NCBI RefSeq assembly: GCF_037094685.1
Contig: NZ_CP146614.1
Location: 6,696,001-6,760,000, forward strand
Reading direction: 5' to 3'
DNA: 64,000 nt
DNA from: Massilia sp. METH4
Lineage (GTDB): Bacteria > Pseudomonadota > Gammaproteobacteria > Burkholderiales > Burkholderiaceae_D
The translations under genes were made by a program, and so were the position numbers. This document shows, piece after piece, positions 45,469 to 53,786 of the stretch (its first letter is position 1; each line of letters begins with the position of its first letter). The notes under the pieces were generated by a model. It ran no database searches, was not told the DNA's origin, and saw only the letters and a list, made by a program, of their open reading frames with translations.

Positions 45469-46879
45469 GCGAACTGAGCAGCCGGGCGACCGCGCGGCGG
45501 GCTTCCCGGCCGAGTTCGGCAAGGTCGAGGCCGGGGATGGTGTCGTGTTCGACGACGGGCTTGCCGGCCACGGTGAGCAGCCGCAGCGCGGGGCGGCCGC
45601 CGGAGGCGACGGGGGCGATGGCGATGTCGTGCAGGCCGAAGTAGCGCGGGTCGTCGAGAGCGTAGACGGCGATGTCGGCGGCCATGCCCACCTCGAGCGT
45701 GCCGAGGCCGGAAAGGCCCAGCACCCGCGCGCCGCCGGCAGTGCCCCAGCGCACCACGTCCTCGACGGTCGCGGCATCGGCGCCACCTTCGAAGGTGCCG
45801 CCGCGGTGCGCCGGTCGTGCGTCCTGCCCGCCGCGGGCGCGCTGCATCAGCCAGGCCGCATGGGTCTCCGAGATCATGTCGGCCGCCTCGTTCGACGCGG
45901 CGCCGTCCACGCCGATCGAGATCGGGGCGCCGGCCGCTTCCAGCTGGCGGATCGGGGCGATGCCGCTGCCCAGCCGCCCGTTGCTTTGCGGGCAGTGGGC
46001 GACGCCGGTGCCGGTGGCGCCCAGCAGCGCGATTTCCTCGTGGTCCAGCTTCACCAGATGGGCAAACCACACATCGCTGCCCAGCCAGTCCTGCTCGGCG
46101 GCGAAGCGCACCGGCGTGGTGCCGTATTTCCCATGCGCGGCATTCTGGTATTCGACCGTTTCGGACAAGTGGCTATGCAGCCGGATGCCCAGCCGCCGCG
46201 CCTCGGCCGCCACCGTGCGCAGCTCCGCCGGCGCCATCGAGTACAGCGGCGTGGTCGGTGCCGACACCACGCGGCGCATCGCATCGGGTGACGGATCATG
46301 CCAACGCTTCGCCACCCGCTCGACGTCGGCCAGGTAGCCATCGAGCGTTTCCGGTCGCAGGCAGGCCGGCAAGTCCGCTTCCAGCTGGCGCGTCTGCGTG
46401 GCGCCGCCACGGCATAGCACGAAGCGCATGCCCAGCCGCTCCGCTTCCTCGAACAGGATCGCCGAGCTGTCGAACGGCATGCCGGGCCAGTACAGGTAGT
46501 TGTGGTCGGCCACCGTCGTGCAGCCGGAACGCAGCAGTTCCACGAGGCCGATGCGCGCGGCCAGCCGGAACAGCGGCTCGTCGAAGGCGGCGCGGAAGCG
46601 GTAGGGCGTAGCGGCGAGCCAGGGTGTCAGCGGCAGGTCGATGCCCGCCGCGTCGCCCTTGAGCAGCGACTGGAACAGGTGATGATGCGTGTTGACCCAG
46701 CCCGGGTAGACGACGCAGTCCGTGGCGTCGACCACCCGTTCGCCAGGCAGTGCTTCGAGGCGCCCCAGCGCGGCGATGCGGCCATCGGTCACGCGAATGT
46801 CCGGACCGGCATGGCGCGCAGCCGCGCCCTGCAAGCCGGTGACGATAGCGGCGGCATTCGTGATCAGCAGATCGCTCAT
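45446..46879 (-). CDS. Amidohydrolase (8-oxoguanine deaminase/AtzB-like)
   Basis: 477 residues from the ATG at 46879. Metal-dependent hydrolase of the TRZ/ATZ group: HxH at H65-H67 (GWVNTHHHLFQS), H237 (LHSHLSETVEY), H274 (WFAHLVKL) and D325 (IGVDGAASN). These enzymes deaminate or dechlorinate N-heterocycles such as 8-oxoguanine or triazines. It is the last gene of a transport and Rieske-oxygenase cluster on the same strand (174 bp gap). The last residues (PGTVPVL) are encoded in a dispersed repeat, so the natural C-terminus may have been changed. Confidence 0.85.
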   Translation of the reverse strand: MSDLLITNAAAIVTGLQGAAARHAGPDIRVTDGRIAALGRLEALPGERVVDATDCVVYPGWVNTHHHLFQSLLKGDAAGIDLPLTPWLAATPYRFRAAFDEPLFRLAARIGLVELLRSGCTTVADHNYLYWPGMPFDSSAILFEEAERLGMRFVLCRGGATQTRQLEADLPACLRPETLDGYLADVERVAKRWHDPSPDAMRRVVSAPTTPLYSMAPAELRTVAAEARRLGIRLHSHLSETVEYQNAAHGKYGTTPVRFAAEQDWLGSDVWFAHLVKLDHEEIALLGATGTGVAHCPQSNGRLGSGIAPIRQLEAAGAPISIGVDGAASNEAADMISETHAAWLMQRARGGQDARPAHRGGTFEGGADAATVEDVVRWGTAGGARVLGLSGLGTLEVGMAADIAVYALDDPRYFGLHDIAIAPVASGGRPALRLLTVAGKPVVEHDTIPGLDLAELGREARRAVARLLSSPGTVPVL

Positions 46880-47053
46880 GGTGTTTCCTTCTTCGTTGAC
46901 GTTCCCGGCACCGGCGGCCATGCCCGCGAACGCGGCACGCGCCATCGCAAGGCAAGGTACCGCAAGGTGGACTGCCGGTCGAGTATGTTCAGTCGTTCCG
47001 CCATCGGCGGTAGTCGCACGGCGGCGTCACTGCGAGGGCCGCGGCCATTGGGC

Positions 47054-47854
47054 TCATGCCTCGGCCTCGCTTTCATGCCAGTGCTTCAGCGCCACCCGCG
47101 CCAGTGCGGACATGAGCGCGAACAGCAGCACGCCGGTCACGGTGATCAGGAACAGCGCCGCGAACAGCCGCGGGATGTTCAGCTCGAAGCCGGCCTGGAG
47201 GATCTGGTAGGCCAGCCCCGTGCTGCTGCCGCCCGTGCCCGCGACGAATTCGGCGACCACGGCGCCGATCAGCGCCAGTCCGCTGGCGATGCGCAAGCCG
47301 CCGAAGAAGCTCGGCAAGGCACTCGGCACGCGCAGCCGCACCAGCACCTGCCAGCGTGTGGCCCGGTTCAGCCGGAACAGGTTCAGGAGGCCCGGGTTCA
47401 CGCTGCGCAGGCCCAGCACCGTGTTCGAAATGATCGGGAACACGGCCATCATCGTGGCGCAGATCGTCAGCGCGGCGGCCGGTGTCTTGACCCAGATGAT
47501 GATCAGCGGCGCGATCGCCACGACGGGTGTCACCTGCAGCAGGATCGCGTAGGGGAACAGGCATGCTTCCAGCACTTTGCTCTGCACGAACAGGAACGCC
47601 ACCGCCACGCCGACCACGGTGGCCAGCGCGAAGGCAAGGAAGGTGATGCGCAGCGTAACCAGCAGGGCGTCGAACAGCAGTTGCCAGTCCTCTACAAGGG
47701 TGCGGGCGATGGCCGCCGGCGACGGCACCAGGTAGACCGGCACCTGCATTCCCACGCAGACGGCTTGCCACACCGCCAGCAACAGCAGGCCGAGCGCCAG
47801 CGGCGCCAGCGCACGGCGCACGCGCGGATCGGCAATCAATGGTCGTGCATACAT
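47054..47854 (-). CDS. ABC transporter permease, NitT/TauT type
   Basis: 266 residues from the ATG at 47854, with a strong AGGAGG ribosome site 6 nt upstream. Six membrane helices; the BPD permease loop contains SALPSFFGGLRIASGLALIG. Partner of the ATPase gene that ends 10 bp upstream. The family imports nitrate, taurine, pyrimidine precursors and aromatic compounds; the actual cargo is set by the binding protein at 49773-50768. Confidence 0.9.
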   Translation of the reverse strand: MYARPLIADPRVRRALAPLALGLLLLAVWQAVCVGMQVPVYLVPSPAAIARTLVEDWQLLFDALLVTLRITFLAFALATVVGVAVAFLFVQSKVLEACLFPYAILLQVTPVVAIAPLIIIWVKTPAAALTICATMMAVFPIISNTVLGLRSVNPGLLNLFRLNRATRWQVLVRLRVPSALPSFFGGLRIASGLALIGAVVAEFVAGTGGSSTGLAYQILQAGFELNIPRLFAALFLITVTGVLLFALMSALARVALKHWHESEAEA

Positions 47855-47864
47855 GGCCTGCCTC

Positions 47865-48671
47865 CTAATGATGGGCGTTCGCCTCGACCAGCAGGTCGGA
47901 CAATTGCCTGCAATAGCCCATGAATTGCGGCGAGATGCGGAAAGCGTCGTCGCGCACGCGCGGCCCCTCGATCGGCACATCGGCGATCACCCTGCCCGGC
48001 CGGGCCGCCATCACCACCACGCGCGAAGACAGGTACACGGCCTCGTAGATGCTGTGCGTGACGAACACCACGGTGAGATCGCGCTGCGCCCACAGCGCGC
48101 GCAGGTCGGCATCGAGCTTGTTGCGGGTGAACTCGTCGAGGGCGCCGAACGGCTCGTCCATCAGCAGCACATTCGGCTCGGTGGCCAGCGCGCGGGCGAT
48201 CGAGGCGCGCATCTGCATGCCGCCGGACAGTTCGCGCGGATAGACGTGCCCGAACCGCGCCAGCCCGACCATGCCGAGCGCCGCCTCCACCCGCGGCGCG
48301 GCACGCTCGCGCGGCACGCCCTTCAGGTCGAGCGGCAGCCGCACATTGTCGGCCACCCTCGCCCACGGCATCAGCGTCGCTTCCTGGAACACCATGGCCA
48401 GCGTGCGGCCCGGCGTGTCGACGGTGGCCAGCCCTTCGCCCCACCAGCGTACCTGCCCGGCCGATGGCTGCTCCAGCCCGGCGAACATCTTCAGCAGCGT
48501 GCTCTTGCCGCAGCCGGAAGGCCCCAGCAGCGAGACGAACTCGCCGCGGCCGATGCCCAGCTTCACGCGATCCAGCGCGCGCGTGCCGTTCGGGTAGGTC
48601 TTTTCCACGTTATTCGCATACAGCACAGCCGTCCCGGCGGGTACCAGCAGGGTGTCGTCGTCGCGCTTCAT
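47865..48671 (-). CDS. ABC transporter ATP-binding protein, NitT/TauT type
   Basis: 268 residues from the ATG at 48671 (GGAGG upstream), overlapping the Rieske gene stop by 4 bp. Walker A GPSGCGKST, Q loop VFQEATLMPWARV, signature ELSGGMQMRASIARAL, Walker B LLMDEPFGALDE and switch histidine in FVTHSIYEAVYLS. The energy-giving subunit of the importer with the permease just downstream. Confidence 0.93.
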   Translation of the reverse strand: MKRDDDTLLVPAGTAVLYANNVEKTYPNGTRALDRVKLGIGRGEFVSLLGPSGCGKSTLLKMFAGLEQPSAGQVRWWGEGLATVDTPGRTLAMVFQEATLMPWARVADNVRLPLDLKGVPRERAAPRVEAALGMVGLARFGHVYPRELSGGMQMRASIARALATEPNVLLMDEPFGALDEFTRNKLDADLRALWAQRDLTVVFVTHSIYEAVYLSSRVVVMAARPGRVIADVPIEGPRVRDDAFRISPQFMGYCRQLSDLLVEANAHH

Positions 48672-49699
48672 GATGCCTCCGGGGGATGGTGGATCTCGAC
48701 CTCGCCGTGCCGCGTCAGCAATTCCAGCAGCATGCGGCGCATCATCAGCCCGGGCTTGTCGGACTCCATGTGAAATTCGACGCGGCGCCGCGTATCGACG
48801 CAGGCGTCGGGATCGGTGGCTTCCAGGATGTCGCGATCTTCCGACGTGATCGGCCGGTCCCAGTCGATCAGCTCCTGCGTCGAACAGCTTTCCTCGCTGT
48901 CGTTGCGGTACAGCCATTGCACCAGCATCAGGGTACCGTCATCGATGGGCGTGGCGCAGTTGTAGATGATGTGATGGATGTTCGATGCCGGATACACGCA
49001 GCCGAAGCGGCGCGAGAACGGCATGTACCAGCGGTTCGTCAGGTGGCGCTCGGTGACAGGCTCGGTCGTGCCGGTGATGCGGAAGCTTGCCTCCGGGTTC
49101 CGCACCGGCACATGCGTCTCGGCCTCGAAGCCCCAGTCGTTCGGGCGGAACTCGTACTTGGCCGGCACCGGGTTGTCGATCATGCCGAAGTTCGCCTTGT
49201 GCACGAAGGAAAAGTGCGAATTGTCGAACGAGTTTTCCATCACGCGCAGCGGCGACGTGTTCCACTTCTCGTAGAACTGCAGGATGCGCCGGTAGCCTGG
49301 CGCGCCGTCCTCGGGGAAGTAGGGGATCGGCTGGAGCGGATCTTCCAGCGCCACCCACACATAGCCGTAGCGCTCTTCGCAGTGATAGGCGGCGACGCGC
49401 GCGCCGGGTGGAATGCGCGTGGCCGGGCTTTGCGGGATGCGCACGCAGGCGCCGGAACAGTCGTAGGTCCAGCCATGGTAGCCGCACACGATATTGCCGT
49501 TCTCGACGAAGCCCTTGGACAGCTTCGCCGTGCGATGGCAGCAGCGGTCGCGCAGCGCGGCCGGTTTGCCGTCGGCCTTCTTCCACACGACGATATTCTC
49601 GCCCAGCAGCGTGAACGGCTGCGGGCCGTCGTCCAGCGCGCTCATGGGCATCAGCGCGTACCAGAATCTGCGCAGGACTTTTTGTTGGGTGACGAGCAT
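48668..49699 (-). CDS. Rieske non-heme iron oxygenase, alpha subunit
   Basis: 343 residues. Rieske [2Fe-2S] ligands C53/H55 (CCHRTAKLS) and C72/H75 (VCGYHGWTYD). Mononuclear iron ligands H162 and H167 in ENSFDNSHFSFVH. The size and layout match oxygenases of the VanA/N-demethylase type, which hydroxylate or demethylate aromatic or heterocyclic rings; these need a separate reductase that is not seen here. Flanked by ABC-import genes, so its substrate is probably the imported compound. GGAGACACC precedes the ATG. Confidence 0.92.
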   Translation of the reverse strand: MLVTQQKVLRRFWYALMPMSALDDGPQPFTLLGENIVVWKKADGKPAALRDRCCHRTAKLSKGFVENGNIVCGYHGWTYDCSGACVRIPQSPATRIPPGARVAAYHCEERYGYVWVALEDPLQPIPYFPEDGAPGYRRILQFYEKWNTSPLRVMENSFDNSHFSFVHKANFGMIDNPVPAKYEFRPNDWGFEAETHVPVRNPEASFRITGTTEPVTERHLTNRWYMPFSRRFGCVYPASNIHHIIYNCATPIDDGTLMLVQWLYRNDSEESCSTQELIDWDRPITSEDRDILEATDPDACVDTRRRVEFHMESDKPGLMMRRMLLELLTRHGEVEIHHPPEAS

Positions 49700-49772
49700 G
49701 GTGTCTCCTGTTGCTGGGCCGGGCCGGCGTGCCAGAACGGTCGCCTTCGCCCGCTACTTCAAACTCTGGTGA

Positions 49773-50768
49773 TCAGGGCAGCACTTTCAGGTCCCTGACG
49801 AACTGCGTGGTGTAGGCCTGTTTCCAGTCCGTGTCCTTCTTCAGCAGGCCGGCGGCAACCATGAATTCATAGGTGCGCTGCCAGCGCGCGTCGGTCATCG
49901 TGCCGATGCCCTGTTGAGCGGCATCGCCCCCGGTCACGAACGCGTATTCCTTCAGCTTGCCGACGGCATAGGCAAGCTGGTCGTCCTTCATGTTCGGGTT
50001 TTCCTGCCTGATCAGTGCACTGGCCGGGGCCGGATTGGCCAGGTAGCTCTTCCAGCCTTCCATCGACGCGCGCACGAAGCGGGCAACGACGTCGGGCCTT
50101 TCCTTCACGAGCTTTTGCATCGCGACGACCGTGGTGCCGTACGGCGGATAACCATTCCTGGCGAACAGGTAGAAGTTTGTTTTCGCGCCGGCCTTGGCGG
50201 CCTGGAACAGCTCGGACGAGGGATACGCCTGCTGGGCGAGATGCGCGTCGGCCAGGAAGGGTTGCAGGTTGAACGTGTAGGGCCGCGCCTGCGCATCGGC
50301 GAGGCCGTACTTCGCTTTCAGCCACGGCCACCACGTCGTGCGGCCGGACGTGGAAACGAGCACCGTCTTGCCGTTCTTCAGGTCGGCCAGGCCCTTCACG
50401 TCCGCGTGCGTCATCATCCCCTGCGCGTCGGTCTGGAAGCTGGCCGCCACCGTGGTGGCGGGAATGCCCTGCTCCACGCTTTTCAGCACCTGCAGGTCGT
50501 AGCCCATGAAGAAGTCGGCCTGGCCGCTGGCCAGGAGCTGCATGCCGTTCACCTGCGGGCCGCCCATCCTGATCGTGACGTCGAGACCGTGTTTCCTGTA
50601 GATGCCCTCGGCCAGCGCCTGGTAAAAGCCGCCGTGCTCGGCCTGCGCATACCAGGAAGTGAGGAAGGTCACCTTGTCGGCCGCGGCGGCGGTGCCGGCA
50701 AAGGCGGAGACGAGGCAGAACAGCAGCGCGGCGCGGCGCGCCGGCTTCACGGCGGGAGTCGGTTTCAT
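49773..50768 (-). CDS. ABC transporter substrate-binding protein (NMT1/THI5-like)
   Basis: 331 residues from the ATG at 50768. Signal peptide about 1-30 (ALLFCLVSAFAGTAAA), then a periplasmic binding fold: TSWYAQAEHGGFYQALAEGI, YRKHGLDVTIRMGGPQVNG, ASGQADFFMGYDLQ. This NMT1/THI5 type binds small heterocycles, amines or sulfonates. It is the first gene of the minus-strand cluster, 73 bp before the Rieske gene. Its 5' region holds a dyad at 50901-50916. Confidence 0.9.
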   Translation of the reverse strand: MKPTPAVKPARRAALLFCLVSAFAGTAAAADKVTFLTSWYAQAEHGGFYQALAEGIYRKHGLDVTIRMGGPQVNGMQLLASGQADFFMGYDLQVLKSVEQGIPATTVAASFQTDAQGMMTHADVKGLADLKNGKTVLVSTSGRTTWWPWLKAKYGLADAQARPYTFNLQPFLADAHLAQQAYPSSELFQAAKAGAKTNFYLFARNGYPPYGTTVVAMQKLVKERPDVVARFVRASMEGWKSYLANPAPASALIRQENPNMKDDQLAYAVGKLKEYAFVTGGDAAQQGIGTMTDARWQRTYEFMVAAGLLKKDTDWKQAYTTQFVRDLKVLP

Positions 50769-51155
50769 GGGCACTCTCGAAGGTTGGACGAGCGAAACAA
50801 GGCCACGCCGCGCAAACGGCATGGGCAACGAAGGATTGCGGGAAGGCGAAGACGGGGAAGAACAGGGAGCGAGGCAGGTCGGCATGGCGTTCTCTCGTGG
50901 GGTTTGTGTGCAAACCAGATGACCGTCTCCGAAGGAGACGCATCCACAAGAGCAATGCCCCGCATTCCACGATGGCGACGGGAGCCGTCGCCGGGGAACA
51001 CTAGCCGCTTCTACTCATACAGCAGTTAATGCAAACGCCGTGCCAGCGTTTTGATGGTGCTGCCGGCGCCGATGGACCGCCGGCGTGCTAACCGGCGCAC
51101 CATCGTGAAGCACGCCGGCGCGCCGGCGTGCATGATGCGCCTCGTGCTTGTGCAA
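50769..51155. promoter_or_regulatory. Control region of the import/Rieske cluster, and 3' region of the helicase gene
   Basis: 387 bp without a gene. Near the binding-protein gene are the dyad GGTTTGTGTGCAAACC (50901-50916) and the hairpin CGTCTCC-GAA-GGAGACG (50924-50940). Next to the helicase end is a perfect 22-bp palindrome (51110-51131, GCACGCCGGCG and its complement), which could act as a terminator. I looked for a TPP riboswitch because the binding protein is THI5-like and saw none. Confidence 0.5.
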
Positions 51156-52421
51156 TCAGGCCGGCGCCTTGGCCGCCGCCTCGCGCAGCTTGTCCTTCTT
51201 GCTCTTGCGCTTGCCCTTGATGCCGCCGTTCGGATCGCCGGCCGGGGAGCCGGCGGAAGCGGTTGCACTGGCCGGCTGGGCGCTTTCGGTCGGCTCGAAG
51301 CCGGCGATTCGCTCGCGCGGCACGCGCTTGCCCTGCCGCTTCTCGATCAGCCGGAAATGCGCTTCCGCATCCGGCGTGATGAAACTGACGGCGGCGCCGC
51401 TGGCGCCGGCGCGGCCCGTGCGGCCGATGCGGTGCGTGTAGTCGGCCGCGGCGCGCGGCAGGTCGTAGTTGACGACGACGGGCAGTTGCGCGATGTCGAT
51501 GCCGCGCGCGGCCACATCCGTGGCGACCAGCACGTTCATCCGGCCGGCCTTGAAATCGGCCAGCACCTCGGTACGGGCGCCCTGGCTGAAGTCGCCGTGG
51601 AAGGTTTCGGCGGCCACGCCGCCGCGACGCAGCTTGTCCGCCACGTGCTCGGATGCGTACTTGGTGGCGACGAACACCAGCACCTGCTTCCACTGGTGTT
51701 CCTTGATGAGGTGCTTCAGCAGTTGCGTACGGCGGGCCGCATCGACTTCGATGGCGCGCTGGGCGATGTCCGGCTCGTGCGCCGCCTCGTCGTTCACCTC
51801 CGTGCGCACCGGCTCGCGCAGCAGGGCCGTCGCCAAGGCTTGCACGGCCGGCGGGAAGGTGGCCGAGAAGAACAGGTTTTGCCGCTTTGCCGGCAGCAGC
51901 GCGAGCACCTGCGCGATCTCGTCGGCAAAGCCCATGTCCAGCAGCTTGTCCGCCTCGTCCAGCACCAGCGTGGCGGTGCCCTCGAGCTTGATGGCGTTAT
52001 GGCGCGCCAGGTCCAGCAGCCGGCCCGGCGTGGCCACGATGATGTCCGTGCCGCCGCGCAACGCCATCATCTGCGGGTTGATCGACACGCCGCCGAACAC
52101 GATCGACACCTTGATCGTGGAGGGCAGGTGCTGCACGAGCGCGCGGATCGCGTCGCCCACCTGGGCGGCCAGCTCGCGGGTGGGCACCAGCACCAGGCCG
52201 TGCAGGCCGCGCCGCGTGCCCTGGCGGGCCAGCAGTGCGTGCAGCATCGGCAGCGCGAACGCCGCCGTCTTGCCGGAGCCGGTCTGCGCCGCGCCCAGCA
52301 CGTCCCTGCCCTGCAACGCGGCGGGGATGGCGGCCGACTGGATGGCGGTCGGGGTGTCGTAGCCGATGGCGGCCACGGCATCGAGCAGGGCGGGCGCGAG
52401 GCCCAGGGAAGCGAAGGACAT
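51156..52421 (-). CDS. DEAD-box RNA helicase (RhlE-like)
   Basis: 421 residues. All core motifs: Q motif region FASLGLAPALLDAVAAIGYD..PTAIQ, AQTGSGKT, PTRELAAQ, TPGRLLDL, DEAD, SATFP, and HRIGRTGR. A short basic C-terminal tail (KGKRKSKKDKLREAAAK) replaces the longer extension of some homologues. RNA remodelling in ribosome assembly, decay or cold stress. Monocistronic; the VOC gene lies upstream on the same strand. Confidence 0.93.
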   Translation of the reverse strand: MSFASLGLAPALLDAVAAIGYDTPTAIQSAAIPAALQGRDVLGAAQTGSGKTAAFALPMLHALLARQGTRRGLHGLVLVPTRELAAQVGDAIRALVQHLPSTIKVSIVFGGVSINPQMMALRGGTDIIVATPGRLLDLARHNAIKLEGTATLVLDEADKLLDMGFADEIAQVLALLPAKRQNLFFSATFPPAVQALATALLREPVRTEVNDEAAHEPDIAQRAIEVDAARRTQLLKHLIKEHQWKQVLVFVATKYASEHVADKLRRGGVAAETFHGDFSQGARTEVLADFKAGRMNVLVATDVAARGIDIAQLPVVVNYDLPRAAADYTHRIGRTGRAGASGAAVSFITPDAEAHFRLIEKRQGKRVPRERIAGFEPTESAQPASATASAGSPAGDPNGGIKGKRKSKKDKLREAAAKAPA

Positions 52422-52487
52422 TACGGATACCGGCGAGAGGACAAAGGCGAAGTATAAGCCACGGCGGCAAGCGGCCCGTTTTTGCGC

Positions 52488-52877
52488 CTACATCCCCACG
52501 TCGCCATATGGGCCGGCGATGACGACCACGTAGCCGTCCAGGTCGCGCAGCCAGATCTCGCGGTGCTGCGCATTGCGGTTTTCCTTCGGGCCTTCCAGCA
52601 CGGTCGCGTTGGCCGCGGCGGCGCGGTCGACCGCGTCGTCGAAGTCGTCGGTCCAGAACCACAGCAGCACGCCGTTGCCATAGGGCCGGCATTGCGGGTC
52701 GCCGATGTGCGCATGATGGTGCGCATCCCAGCGATGCAATTGCAGGATCATGCGGCCGTCGAACGTCAGCTGTTCATACTCGCTGCCGCCGTGGGCGCTC
52801 TTGCAGCCCAGGATGGACTGGTACCAGCGGCTGGCCGCCTCGACGTCGGACACGGCGATCAGGGGTTGCGCTTGCAT
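52488..52877 (-). CDS. VOC (glyoxalase/bleomycin-resistance) family protein
   Basis: 129 residues from the ATG at 52877, with GGGAGG upstream. One vicinal oxygen chelate module pair: LIAVSDVEAASRWYQSILGC, FDGRMILQLHRWDAHHH, then WLRDLDGYVVVIAGPYGDVG. Family members bind a metal and act on or sequester small molecules; the substrate here is unknown. It sits between the helicase and the MerR-linked membrane gene, whose stop is 41 bp upstream, so it may be cotranscribed with the latter. Confidence 0.82.
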   Translation of the reverse strand: MQAQPLIAVSDVEAASRWYQSILGCKSAHGGSEYEQLTFDGRMILQLHRWDAHHHAHIGDPQCRPYGNGVLLWFWTDDFDDAVDRAAAANATVLEGPKENRNAQHREIWLRDLDGYVVVIAGPYGDVGM

Positions 52878-52917
52878 GGACACCTCCCTCGAAGTTGAGG
52901 GCACAGGATAGCGCAAT

Positions 52918-53310
52918 TCAGCGCGCACGCACCGGCAGCCACTGCACGATGCCCCAGGCCAGTTCGGGCACGATGAACAGCCACAGCACCGGCATGCCGG
53001 CCTGCGCCAGCGTCCAGGCCATCCACAGGCTGAAGAGGAAGCGCCCGATGCCGTCGTAGCGGCCGAAGCGCACTTGCGGATCGGCGATCCGCAGCACGGA
53101 CCACAGCAGGACCACGCTGCCCATCAGGCAGGCGAACAGCACGTGCACGGGTTCGAAGGACGCCATGGGCGGGCCGCCCAGCCGTACATTGACGGCGGAG
53201 AGATGCGCGTGCAACAGCGCGAATGTCCACGGCGTGGCGAACGGCGCGGTCAGGAACAGGTCGTACAATCCACTGGCGCGGACGATGCGGGTATAGGTGG
53301 CGGTATGCAT
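52918..53310 (-). CDS. Membrane protein of unknown function, probably MerR-controlled
   Basis: 130 residues from the ATG at 53310 with GAGGAG 6 nt upstream. Three or four hydrophobic helices (LYDLFLTAPFATPWTFALL, HVLFACLMGSVVLLWSVL, FLFSLWMAWTLAQAGMPVLW, LFIVPELAWGIVQW). No family recognised. Its promoter (53338-53368) has the stretched spacer and dyad typical of MerR targets, and merR is divergent, so it is probably induced by the MerR signal. Confidence 0.75.
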   Translation of the reverse strand: MHTATYTRIVRASGLYDLFLTAPFATPWTFALLHAHLSAVNVRLGGPPMASFEPVHVLFACLMGSVVLLWSVLRIADPQVRFGRYDGIGRFLFSLWMAWTLAQAGMPVLWLFIVPELAWGIVQWLPVRAR

Positions 53311-53337
53311 GGCGGCTCCTCGATGACGATGAGCCGA

Positions 53338-53368
53338 TGCTAAAGCCTGGAGTACACTCCAGGGTCAA
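53338..53368 (-). promoter_or_regulatory. MerR-type promoter with central dyad
   Basis: On the minus strand: -35 TTGACC (53368-53363), then the dyad CCTGGAGT-GT-ACTCCAGG (53363-53346) inside a 19-20-nt spacer, then a weak -10 (TTAGCA or TAGCAT). The overlong spacer filled by the operator is the hallmark of ZntR/CueR-type activation. It reads toward the membrane protein at 52918-53310; merR is on the other side. Confidence 0.8.
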
Positions 53369-53404
53369 GCGGTTTTCAAGTTCAGGCTTCCAGGGGAGAA
53401 AGCG

Positions 53405-53779
53405 ATGCGGATAGGCGACATGGCCCAGGCGACCGGCATCAGCCGGGACACGCTGCGCTTCTACGAGAAACGCGGGCTGCTCACCGCGCGGCGCAGCGGC
53501 AACGGTTATCGCGAGTACGCGCCCGAGGCGGTGCAATGGCTGGTCTACATCCGTACCGCGCAGGCGCTGGGCTTCACGCTGGCCGAGATCGAGGCCGACC
53601 TGCCGCTGCTGGCCGGCCCGGCTTCGTCGGCGGACGCCATCCGCATCGCGCTGCGCGCCAAGCTGGCCGAGATCGATCAGCGCATGGACGGCCTGGCGGC
53701 GCTGCGCGCCGACCTGGCCGCCCGGCTCGACGACGTCTCGGACTGTCCCCTGCGCCCGGCCGCGCCGCTGCGCGCCTGA
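53405..53779 (+). CDS. MerR family transcriptional regulator
   Basis: 124 residues. N-terminal winged helix (MRIGDMAQATGISRDTLRFY, then EKRGLLTARRSGNGYREY), then a dimerisation helix (about 80-112). A single cysteine near the end (SDCPLRP) gives at most one thiol ligand, which does not look like a classic metal site. It probably binds the dyad at 53346-53363 and controls the divergent membrane protein. The signal is unknown. Confidence 0.9.
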   Translation: MRIGDMAQATGISRDTLRFYEKRGLLTARRSGNGYREYAPEAVQWLVYIRTAQALGFTLAEIEADLPLLAGPASSADAIRIALRAKLAEIDQRMDGLAALRADLAARLDDVSDCPLRPAAPLRA

Positions 53780-53786
53780 TGGCGCC

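Noticed and set aside
50769..51155. Possible TPP riboswitch upstream of the THI5-like binding protein
   Set aside because: None of the conserved THI-box blocks (CTGAGA, ACCTGA and their partners) can be read on the minus strand.
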